Assembly (NCBI RefSeq): GCF_036192275.1
Contig: NZ_CP108088.1
Location: 6,449,501 to 6,513,500, forward strand
DNA from: Streptomyces sp. NBC_00250
GTDB lineage: Bacteria > Actinomycetota > Actinomycetes > Streptomycetales > Streptomycetaceae
DNA: 64,000 nt
Direction: 5' to 3'
The number at the start of each line of letters is the position of its first letter. Position 1 is the stretch's first letter. This document shows positions 52,246 through 64,000 of this stretch, in pieces. The position numbers were made by a program, and so were the translations under genes. The notes below the pieces were generated by a model. It did no database searches. It worked only from the letters and a program-made list of their open reading frames with translations, and had not been told where the DNA came from.

Positions 52246-53913
52246 ATGACCCAGCATCTCGCCACCCCGGCCGACGCCCCGACCACCGGCACGCACACGG
52301 GCTGGTGGAGAGACGCGGTGATCTACCAGGTCTACCCGCGCAGCTTCGCCGACGGCAACGGCGACGGCATGGGCGACCTGGAGGGCATCCGCAGCCGGCT
52401 GCCGTACCTCAAGGAACTCGGCGTCGACGCCGTCTGGCTCTCCCCCTTCTACGCCTCGCCACAGGCCGACGCCGGCTACGACGTCGCCGACTACCGGGCC
52501 ATCGACCCCATGTTCGGCTCGCTCCTCGACGCCGACGCCGTGATCCGCGAAGCCCACGCGCTGGGCCTGCGCATCATCGTCGACCTGGTCCCCAACCACT
52601 CCTCCGACCAGCACGAGTGGTTCCAGCGCGCGCTGCGCGAGGGCCCCGGGTCGGTCCTGCGCGAGCGCTACCACTTCCGTCCCGGCAAGGGCGAGAACGG
52701 CGAACTGCCGCCCAACGACTGGGAGTCCATCTTCGGCGGCCCCGCCTGGACCCGCACCGAGAACCCGGACGGCACCCCCGGCGACTGGTACCTCCACCTC
52801 TTCGCCCCGGAGCAGCCCGACTTCAACTGGGAACACCCCGCCGTACGCGACGAGTTCCGCTCGATCCTCCGCTTCTGGCTCGACATGGGCGTCGACGGCT
52901 TCCGCGTCGACGTCGCCCACGGACTGGTCAAGGCCGAGGGCCTGCCCGACCTCGGCGCCCACGACCAGCTGAAGCTGCTCGGCAACGACGTCATGCCCTT
53001 CTTCGACCAGGACGGCGTCCACGAGATCTACCGCTCCTGGCGGAAGGTCCTCTCCGAGTACGACGGCGAGCGCGTCCTCGTCGCCGAGGCCTGGACCCCC
53101 ACCGTCGACCGCACCGCGAACTACGTGCGCCCCGACGAGATGCACCAGGCCTTCAACTTCCAGTACCTGGGCACCCACTGGGACGCCGCCGAACTGCGCC
53201 GCGTCATCGACGACTCGCTCGAAGCGATGCGCCCGGTCGGCGCCCCCACCACCTGGGTGCTCTCCAACCACGACGTCACCCGGCACGCCACCCGCTTCGC
53301 CAACCCGGCGGGCCTCGGCACCCAGCTGCGCGAGGCCGGCGACCGCGAACTCGGCCTGCGCCGAGCCCGCGCCGCCACCCTGCTGATGCTGGCGCTGCCC
53401 GGCTCGGCGTACGTCTACCAGGGCGAGGAGCTCGGCCTGCCCGACGTCACCGACCTGCCCGACGAGGTCCGTCAGGACCCGTCGTTCTGGCGGGCGTCCG
53501 GCCAGGACGGCTTCCGCGACGGCTGCCGGGTGCCGATCCCGTGGACCGTCGAGGGCAGCTCGTACGGCTTCGGCGACGGCGGCTCCTGGCTGCCGCAGCC
53601 CACCACCTGGGCCGGTCTGAGCGTCGAGGCGCAGACCGGTGACCCCGGCTCCACCCTGGAGCTCTACCGCAGCGCCCTCGCCGTGCGGCGGGCGCAGCCC
53701 GGACTCGGTGCGGGCGAGGCCGTCGAGTGGCTGGAGGCACCCGAGGGTGTGCTCTCCTTCCGCCGTGACGGCTTCGCCTGCATCGCCAACACCACCGGCC
53801 GGGCCATCTCCGTCCCGCTGCCCGGCCGGTTCCTTCTCTCGAACGAGGAGATCACCGTCGTCGACGACGAGGCGGTCCTGCCCGCCGACTCGACCGCCTG
53901 GTGGGCGGTGTGA
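52246..53913 (+). CDS. aglA: GH13 alpha-glucosidase
   Basis: A 555-residue cytosolic enzyme (no signal peptide) that hydrolyses imported maltose and maltodextrins to glucose. GH13 motifs are IYQVYPRSFADGNGDGMGDL, VDLVPNHSSDQH, GFRVDVAH with nucleophile Asp222, VAEAW with acid/base Glu281, and SNHDVTRH with Asp343. It follows malG by 47 bp, so the operon continues. Its stop overlaps the GTG of the second LacI regulator. Confidence 0.94.
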   Translation: MTQHLATPADAPTTGTHTGWWRDAVIYQVYPRSFADGNGDGMGDLEGIRSRLPYLKELGVDAVWLSPFYASPQADAGYDVADYRAIDPMFGSLLDADAVIREAHALGLRIIVDLVPNHSSDQHEWFQRALREGPGSVLRERYHFRPGKGENGELPPNDWESIFGGPAWTRTENPDGTPGDWYLHLFAPEQPDFNWEHPAVRDEFRSILRFWLDMGVDGFRVDVAHGLVKAEGLPDLGAHDQLKLLGNDVMPFFDQDGVHEIYRSWRKVLSEYDGERVLVAEAWTPTVDRTANYVRPDEMHQAFNFQYLGTHWDAAELRRVIDDSLEAMRPVGAPTTWVLSNHDVTRHATRFANPAGLGTQLREAGDRELGLRRARAATLLMLALPGSAYVYQGEELGLPDVTDLPDEVRQDPSFWRASGQDGFRDGCRVPIPWTVEGSSYGFGDGGSWLPQPTTWAGLSVEAQTGDPGSTLELYRSALAVRRAQPGLGAGEAVEWLEAPEGVLSFRRDGFACIANTTGRAISVPLPGRFLLSNEEITVVDDEAVLPADSTAWWAV

Positions 53914-54998
53914 CGATCCCCCTGCCGCGGGGCGCCGGGAACGGCGCCCCGCGGCTCGCGGACATCGCGGCCCAGTCGGGGGTCAGCGAGGCCACCGTCA
54001 GCCGAGTCCTCAACGGCAAGGCGGGGGTGGCCGGCGCGACCCGGCACAAGGTGCTCGCGGCGCTCGACGTGCTCGGCTACGAGCGTCCCGTACGGCTGAA
54101 ACGGCGCAGCGCGGGCCTCGTCGGCCTCGTCGTGCCCGAGCTGACCAACCCGATCTTCCCGGCGTTCGCGCAGGTCGTCGAACAGGTCCTCGCCGGACAC
54201 GGCTACACCCCGGTGCTCTGCACCCAGATGCCCGGCGGCGCCACCGAGGACGAGCTCGTCGAGCAGCTGGTGGAGCGCGGGGTGGCCGGCATCGTCTTCC
54301 TCTCCGGGCTGCACGCGGACGCCTCCGCCGACCCGGCGCGGTACGCCCGGCTGACCGCCCGGGGCGTGCCGTACGTCCTCATCAACGGCTACAACGAGAA
54401 CATCGACGCCAACTTCGTCTCCCCGGACGACCGGGCGGCGGCCCGCATGGCCGTGCGGCACCTGGTCGAGCTGGGCCACGAGCGGATCGGCCTCGCCATC
54501 GGCCCCACCCGCTATGTGCCCTCGCGCCGCAAGGCCGAGGGCTTCACCGCCGAGCTGTACGAGCTCCTCGGCGTCGAACGCGCGGACGCGGAACGGTTCA
54601 TCAGACCCACGCTCTTCGGTGTCGAGGGCGGGCACGCGGCCGCCGACATCCTGCTCCGCGAGGGCTGCACCGGCATCGTCTGCGGCTCCGACCTGATGGC
54701 GCTCGGAGTGATCCGTGCCGTCCGCGCCCAGGGCCTCGACGTGCCCGGGGACGTCTCCGTCGTCGGCTTCGACGACTCGCCGCTGATCGCCTTCACCAGC
54801 CCGCCGCTGTCCACCGTGCGCCAGCCCGTCCAGGCCATGGCGACGGCGGCCGTCGGCGCGCTCCTGGAGGAGATCGAGGGGAATCCCGTGCAGCGCACGG
54901 AGTTCGTCTTCCAGCCGGAGCTGGTGGTCCGCGGCTCCACGGCGCAGCCGCCGGCCAGGGCCGTCCACCCGCAGACGGTCCCGCAAGTCCTTACGTAA
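53910..54998 (+). CDS. Second MalR-like LacI-family regulator
   Basis: A 362-residue LacI repressor closely similar to MalR across its whole length. The helix-turn-helix core GVSEATVSRVLNGK is identical, so it probably binds the same operators. An extra about 17 N-terminal residues precede the HTH; start GTG 53910 overlaps the alpha-glucosidase stop as GTGA, while GTG 53901 is possible. It lies at the end of the malEFG-aglA transcript and just upstream of the amylase operators. Ligand differences would be in the effector domain. Confidence 0.92.
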   Translation: MTIPLPRGAGNGAPRLADIAAQSGVSEATVSRVLNGKAGVAGATRHKVLAALDVLGYERPVRLKRRSAGLVGLVVPELTNPIFPAFAQVVEQVLAGHGYTPVLCTQMPGGATEDELVEQLVERGVAGIVFLSGLHADASADPARYARLTARGVPYVLINGYNENIDANFVSPDDRAAARMAVRHLVELGHERIGLAIGPTRYVPSRRKAEGFTAELYELLGVERADAERFIRPTLFGVEGGHAAADILLREGCTGIVCGSDLMALGVIRAVRAQGLDVPGDVSVVGFDDSPLIAFTSPPLSTVRQPVQAMATAAVGALLEEIEGNPVQRTEFVFQPELVVRGSTAQPPARAVHPQTVPQVLT

Positions 54999-55007
54999 CA
55001 ACTTGCG
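54982..55007. promoter_or_regulatory. MalR-type operator upstream of the amylase gene
   Basis: Arms CGCAAGT (54982-54988) and ACTTGCG (55001-55007) flank a 12-bp centre containing the self-complementary TTACGTAA. The site overlaps the last codons and stop of the second regulator and lies 17 bp upstream of a TTGACC -35 box. Confidence 0.8.
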
Positions 55008-55024
55008 TTGCGGTGTCCGGAGGG

Positions 55025-55053
55025 TTGACCGGGCGTCGGGGCACTCGTACGGT
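55025..55053 (+). promoter_or_regulatory. Probable amylase promoter
   Basis: TTGACC (-35, 55025-55030) and TACGGT (-10, 55048-55053) are spaced by 17 bp, close to the vegetative sigma consensus of Streptomyces. It is framed by MalR-like sites on both sides. Confidence 0.7.
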
Positions 55054-55067
55054 CACGGCTGAAAACA

Positions 55068-55098
55068 GTTGCTGAGACTTTCGGCAACTTCTTGCGAC
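55068..55098. promoter_or_regulatory. Second MalR-like site in the amylase leader
   Basis: GTTGC (55068) and GCAAC (55084) form an inverted pair around an 11-bp centre, the same spacing as the malE operator, followed by CTTGCG. It is downstream of the predicted start of transcription, where a repressor would block elongation. Confidence 0.65.
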
Positions 55099-55120
55099 AG
55101 TGAAGTCAGCAGGAGGAATC

Positions 55121-56836
55121 ATGGCCAGAAAGACCGTGGCAGCTGCACTCGCCCTCGTGGCGGGAGCCGCTGTGGCCGTCACGGGCAACGCCCTGGCGCA
55201 GGCGGGCCCGCCCGGTGAGAAGGACGTCACCGCGGTGATGTTCGAGTGGAACTTCGCCTCCGTCGCCCGCGAGTGCACCGACCGCCTCGGCCCCGCCGGA
55301 TACGGATACGTCCAGGTCTCCCCGCCCCAGGAACACCTCCAGGGCGGCCAGTGGTGGACCTCCTACCAGCCGGTCAGCTACAAGATCGCCGGACGACTCG
55401 GCGACCGCACCGCCTTCAAGAACATGATCGACACCTGCCACGCGGCCGGCGTCAAGGTCGTCGCCGACTCCGTCATCAACCACATGGCGAACGGCTCCGG
55501 TACGGGAACGGGCGGGACCCCGTTCTCCAAGTACGACTACCCGGGCCTCTACTCCGGCTCCGACATGGACGACTGTCGCTCCTCGATCACCAACTACCAG
55601 GACCGCGGCAACGTCCAGAACTGCGAACTGGTCCAGCTCCCCGACCTCGACACCGGCGAGGACCACGTCCGCGGGAAGATAGCCGGCTACCTCAACGACC
55701 TGCTCTCCCTCGGCGTCGACGGCCTCCGCATCGACGCCGCCAAGCACATGCCGGCCGCCGACCTCGCCAACATCAAGTCGCGGCTCACCAACCCAGGCGT
55801 GTACTGGAAGCAGGAGGCCATCTTCGGCGCCGGCGAGGCCGTCTCCCCGAGCGAGTACCTCGGCAGCGGAGACGTCCAGGAGTTCCGCTACGCCCGCGAC
55901 CTCAAGCGGATCGTGCAGAGCGAGAAGCTCTCCTACCTCAAGAACTTCGGCGAGGCCTGGGGCTACATGCCCTCCGGCCAGGCCGGCGTCTTCGTCGACA
56001 ACCACGACACCGAGCGCGGCGGCGACACCCTCTCCTACAAGGACGGCGCGAACTACACCCTCGCCTCCGTCTTCGCCCTCGCCTGGCCCTACGGAGCCCC
56101 CGACGTCCACTCCGGCTACGAGTGGACCGACAAGGACGCCGGCCCGCCCAACGGCGGCCAGGTGAACGCCTGCTACACCGACGGCTGGAAGTGCCAGCAC
56201 GCCTGGCGCGAGATCTCCTCCATGGTCGCCTTCCGCAACACCGCGCGCGGCCAGGCCGTCACCGACTGGTGGGACAACGGCAACAACGCGATCGCGTTCG
56301 GCCGCGGCTCCAAGGCGTACGTGGCCATCAACCACGAGCCTTCGGCGCTCACCCGCACCTTCCAGACCTCGCTGCCCGCCGGCTCCTACTGCGACGTCCA
56401 GTCGAACACGGCCGTGACGGTGAACGGATCCGGCCAGCTCACGGCCACCCTCGGCGCCAACACGGCGCTCGCCCTGCACGTGAACGCGACGAACTGCGGC
56501 TCCGGCACGACCCCGACGACCCCGCCGACGACCCCGCCCGCCACCTCGGGCGCGTCCTTCAACGCCACCGCCACCACCGTGGTCGGCCAGAACATCTACG
56601 TCACCGGCAACCGCGCCGAGCTCGGCAACTGGTCCCCGGCCGCCGCCCTGAAGCTCGACCCGGCCACGTACCCCGTCTGGAAGCTGACCGTCGGCCTGCC
56701 CGCCGGAACGGCCTTCGAGTACAAGTACCTCCGCAAGGACGCCGCCGGAAACGTCACCTGGGAGTCCGGCGCCAACCGCACCGCGACCGTCCCCGCCTCG
56801 GGACAGCTCGTCCTGAACGACACGTTCCGCAGCTGA
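55121..56836 (+). CDS. amy: Secreted alpha-amylase (GH13) with C-terminal CBM20 starch-binding domain
   Basis: A 571-residue exported amylase. The signal peptide ends near ALAQA (about residue 27). GH13 catalytic residues are Asp205 (GLRIDAAKH), Glu239 (FGAGEA) and Asp296 ([10 protein letters not shown]). A Thr/Pro linker precedes the CBM20 domain (about 476-571; [20 protein letters not shown] and YKYLRKD). It cuts starch into maltodextrins for MalEFG. A full AGGAGG site precedes the ATG, and MalR-type operators lie in its promoter. Confidence 0.95.
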   Translation: MARKTVAAALALVAGAAVAVTGNALAQAGPPGEKDVTAVMFEWNFASVARECTDRLGPAGYGYVQVSPPQEHLQGGQWWTSYQPVSYKIAGRLGDRTAFKNMIDTCHAAGVKVVADSVINHMANGSGTGTGGTPFSKYDYPGLYSGSDMDDCRSSITNYQDRGNVQNCELVQLPDLDTGEDHVRGKIAGYLNDLLSLGVDGLRIDAAKHMPAADLANIKSRLTNPGVYWKQEAIFGAGEAVSPSEYLGSGDVQEFRYARDLKRIVQSEKLSYLKNFGEAWGYMPSGQAGVFVDNHDTERGGDTLSYKDGANYTLASVFALAWPYGAPDVHSGYEWTDKDAGPPNGGQVNACYTDGWKCQHAWREISSMVAFRNTARGQAVTDWWDNGNNAIAFGRGSKAYVAINHEPSALTRTFQTSLPAGSYCDVQSNTAVTVNGSGQLTATLGANTALALHVNATNCGSGTTPTTPPTTPPATSGASFNATATTVVGQNIYVTGNRAELGNWSPAAALKLDPATYPVWKLTVGLPAGTAFEYKYLRKDAAGNVTWESGANRTATVPASGQLVLNDTFRS

Positions 56837-56852
56837 CCTTCCTTTCTCTCCA

Positions 56853-56876
56853 GGGTCGCCCCCACCGGGGCGGCCC
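56853..56876. terminator. Hairpin between amylase and pullulanase genes
   Basis: A 10-bp stem with one G-T pair (GGGTCGCCCC with GGGGCGGCCC) and 4-nt loop lies 16 bp past the amylase stop and 40 bp before the next start. It may stop or attenuate transcription into the pullulanase gene. Confidence 0.55.
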
Positions 56877-56916
56877 TCCCACCCGTACCCCCGTCCCTCC
56901 TCCAGGGAGCACCCCC

Positions 56917-62203
<5,287 letters not shown>

Positions 62204-62217
<14 letters not shown>

Positions 62218-62722
62218 TCGCCCGCTCCAGGAGCACGACCCCGTAACGCGTGCCGTCGGCGGCGAGCTTTCCCGGCTCCTCGCCGACGGCACGGTAGCCC
62301 GCGGCCTCGTAGTACGTACGGAGCCGCGGGTTGCTCGACAGACAGTCCAGACGGGCGACCGCCCGGCCACCGGCCGCGATGCGCCCCTCCGCGTGCGCCA
62401 GCAGCGCCCGCCCGATACCGGCCGGAGCCGTCTCCCGCTCCGTCATCAGCCGGTGGACGTACCCGGCGACCGGCGGCTGGGGACCCCAGGCCTGCTCGTC
62501 CCCCCACCACAGCTCGTACGCCCCGACCGCCCGGCCGTCGTGGGCCGCCAACCACACCTCACCCGCGCCGATCCGGGCACGGAAGTGCTCGGCGCTCTTC
62601 CCGCCGGGCTTCCACTGGTCGATGCCGTTGCGCAGCATCCACCGGGCAGCGCCGTCGTACATTCCCACCAGAAGGTCGAGATCGCGGTCGTCCGCCTGCC
62701 GGAAGGTCACTTGTGCCGTCAT
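62204..62722 (-). CDS. GNAT-family N-acetyltransferase
   Basis: A 172-residue acetyltransferase. It starts MTAQVTFRQADDRDLDLL and contains GIGRALLAHAEGRI, the acetyl-CoA-binding motif A, then RLDCLSSNPRLRTYYEAAGY. TACGGT lies 7 bp before the ATG at 62722 and may be a leaderless promoter; an alternative ATG at 62752 adds ten residues. The 3' end overlaps the pullulanase gene by 14 bp. Substrate unknown. Confidence 0.86.
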
Positions 62723-62787
62723 GACGATCACCGTAAAGGTATGGCCAGACATCCGACAGCCGTAACCTCTGGCCTGGAGTGCCCCTC

Positions 62788-63120
62788 ATGCCGCAGATCA
62801 CCGTCGACTACTCCGCGCCCCTCGACCGGCGCGGCTTCGCGCTCGCGCTCCACCCGCTCGTCGTGGAGACGGTCGACACGACGCTCGACGCCTGCAAGAC
62901 CCGGTTCCGCGAGGTCGAGGAGACGGTCGTCGGGGACGGCGCGACCGAGGACGTCGTCGTACACGTCGAGATCGCCCTGCTGCCCGGCCGTACGGACGAG
63001 CTCAAGGGCCGCCTCTCGGAGGCTGTCCTCGCCCTGCTGCCCACGTACCTCAAGGCGACCGAGGGCGTACGGCTGTCGGTCGAGATCCGCGACCTGGAAG
63101 CGTCCTACCGCAAGCGCTGA
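62788..63120 (+). CDS. 5-carboxymethyl-2-hydroxymuconate isomerase (CHMI)-like tautomerase
   Basis: A 110-residue protein of the CHMI/tautomerase superfamily. The ATG at 62788 is chosen because it leaves Pro as the first residue after Met removal (MPQITVDYSAPL), as needed for the catalytic amino-terminal proline. The rest follows the CHMI pattern, including VVVHVEIALLPGRTDELKG and VRLSVEIRDLE. Aromatic catabolism genes are absent nearby, so the true role may differ. The 3' end overlaps the convergent TetR gene. Confidence 0.85.
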   Translation: MPQITVDYSAPLDRRGFALALHPLVVETVDTTLDACKTRFREVEETVVGDGATEDVVVHVEIALLPGRTDELKGRLSEAVLALLPTYLKATEGVRLSVEIRDLEASYRKR

Positions 63121-63839
63121 TCGGGTACGGCGCTCACCGGGGGAGCGTCGGCCGGAACCAGCGCGACGAGCCGGGCCACCAGCTCCCCGAAGGGGCCGTC
63201 GGCCGGCTCGTCCGCGAGGATGGCGACCAGGATCTCCGCCATGTCCGCGTCGTACGCGGCACTCACGGCCGCGAGCGCCGCGAAGTCGTGCACGAGCTGC
63301 AACTCCAGCTCCGCGCGCGGGACCCGGCGCCCGTCCAGCCAGATCAGCGCCGTCGACTCGGCGAGCGAGACCCAGGAACGGACGACCAACTCCAGCCGTG
63401 CGGACGGCTTCTCGACCCCGAGGTGGGCGAGGATCTGCACGTACGCGGCGTGCCGCACCTCGTCGATCATCGCGTTCGTCGTGGAGGAACCCACGGCGGG
63501 CCCGCCCCGCATCAGCGCCGCGAACCCCGGCCCGTGATCGTCCACGAAGTCGAAGAACCGGCCCATCACCCGCAGCAGCCGGGCCCCGAGCGGCCCCTGC
63601 GGCGGCTCCACGAACCGGGCCGCCAACTCGTCGGCCGCGCGCCGGAGAGCCGCCTCGTAGAGGCTCTGCTTGCCTGGGAAGTAGTGGTAGACCAGCGGCC
63701 GCGAGATGCCCGCGGCCGCGGCGATCTCGTCGATGGACACCTCGTCGGGAGAGCGGTGGCTGAAGAGTTCGAGGGCCACCCCGATCAGCTGCTGCTTGCG
63801 CTCCTCGACGCCCATCCTGCGGCGTACCCCGGTCGTCAT
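63105..63839 (-). CDS. TetR-family regulator
   Basis: A 244-residue regulator with a basic N-terminus, TetR helix-turn-helix (VSIDEIAAAAGISRPLVYHY, about 34-53) and a larger effector domain with the TetR_C pattern GPGFAALMRGGPA. It is divergent from the acidic protein gene at 63877 by 37 bp and may control it. Its 3' end overlaps the CHMI-like gene by 16 bp. Confidence 0.9.
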   Translation of the reverse strand: MTTGVRRRMGVEERKQQLIGVALELFSHRSPDEVSIDEIAAAAGISRPLVYHYFPGKQSLYEAALRRAADELAARFVEPPQGPLGARLLRVMGRFFDFVDDHGPGFAALMRGGPAVGSSTTNAMIDEVRHAAYVQILAHLGVEKPSARLELVVRSWVSLAESTALIWLDGRRVPRAELELQLVHDFAALAAVSAAYDADMAEILVAILADEPADGPFGELVARLVALVPADAPPVSAVPDQRLR

Positions 63840-63876
63840 ACGAACAGCCTAACGGGGTCGGTTACGCTCCTGCTCC

Positions 63877-64000
63877 ATGAGCGCTTCCGACCAGGACACC
63901 CAGGCCGCCAAGTCCCCGGAGGCCCCCGGGGCCGACGGGACCCCTGAAGAGATCTCCGAGGCCGGAGAGACCTCCGACGAGACTCGCGACGAGACCTCCG
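63877..64000 (+). CDS. Partial protein with an acidic N-terminus (cut by window edge)
   Basis: The first 41 codons start MSASDQDTQAAKSPEAPGA and continue with Glu/Asp/Ser/Thr-rich, probably disordered sequence. TACGCT lies 8 bp before the ATG, again suggesting a leaderless transcript. The frame remains open to the edge. No domain is visible, so no function is given. It is divergent from the TetR gene. Confidence 0.7.
   Translation, partial: MSASDQDTQAAKSPEAPGADGTPEEISEAGETSDETRDETS

Noticed and set aside
55246..56916. In-frame 557-codon extension upstream of the pullulanase
   Set aside because: It lies out of frame over the amylase gene, is Arg/Pro-rich, and the GTG at 56917 begins a proper signal peptide.

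Overview
The window is chromosomal DNA from a Streptomyces or very close relative. It has very high GC with C/G-ending codons, many GTG starts, AfsR/SARP-type regulation, HtaA-type haem proteins, SrtE-type LAxTG anchoring, F420 and MalR-type maltose genes. The order of panB, nadE, glnA2, glnE, malR, malEFG, amylase and pullulanase genes resembles, from memory, the conserved core of Streptomyces chromosomes around the S. coelicolor glnA2/glnE/mal region. I see no prophage, transposon, CRISPR array, rRNA or tRNA gene.

Region 1 (1-10.7 kb) is an iron and haem acquisition island. It holds efeO-efeB-efeU (ferrous/haem-iron import, minus strand), hmuT-hmuU-hmuV (haemin ABC importer, minus), two secreted HtaA-domain haem-binding proteins (plus; the second with a sortase LAATG anchor), a PhzF-like enzyme and a haem oxygenase. 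Three 19-bp DtxR/DmdR1-type iron boxes (2654, 5865, 10671) sit upstream of efeO, between hmuT and the first HtaA gene, and upstream of the haem oxygenase. The parts form a plausible path: surface haem capture, ABC import, then haem cleavage to release iron.

Region 2 (10.8-31.4 kb) is mostly housekeeping and transport: methionine aminopeptidase, an EntS-like MFS exporter, F420-dependent NADP reductase, a site-2-type metalloprotease, a large AfsR-like regulator with an internal codon-usage patch, a DrrAB-type exporter, panB, a DHA2 MFS pump with its TetR regulator and a 33-bp palindromic operator, an EEP-family membrane protein, a DHA1 MFS transporter, nadE, a DUF998 protein and an alpha/beta hydrolase.

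Region 3 (31.4-47.5 kb) holds a CBS-domain protein, a DUF3105/DUF305 envelope operon, a GlnA2-type glutamine synthetase homologue without the adenylylation tyrosine, acetyltransferase, GGCT-like and VOC proteins, a decayed gene remnant, a secreted PIG-L deacetylase, glnE, a TetR/APC permease/amidohydrolase group and a PAP2-type membrane enzyme.

Region 4 (47.6-62.2 kb) is a complete maltodextrin/starch locus: malR, malEFG, alpha-glucosidase, a second MalR-like regulator with the same recognition helix, a secreted alpha-amylase with a starch-binding domain and a 1766-residue two-domain amylase-pullulanase. CTTGCA/GCAAG-type inverted repeats lie in front of malE and of the amylase gene. Extracellular enzymes make maltodextrins, MalEFG imports them, and the alpha-glucosidase finishes them inside. 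The right end has a GNAT protein, a CHMI-like tautomerase, a TetR regulator and the start of an acidic protein cut by the window edge.
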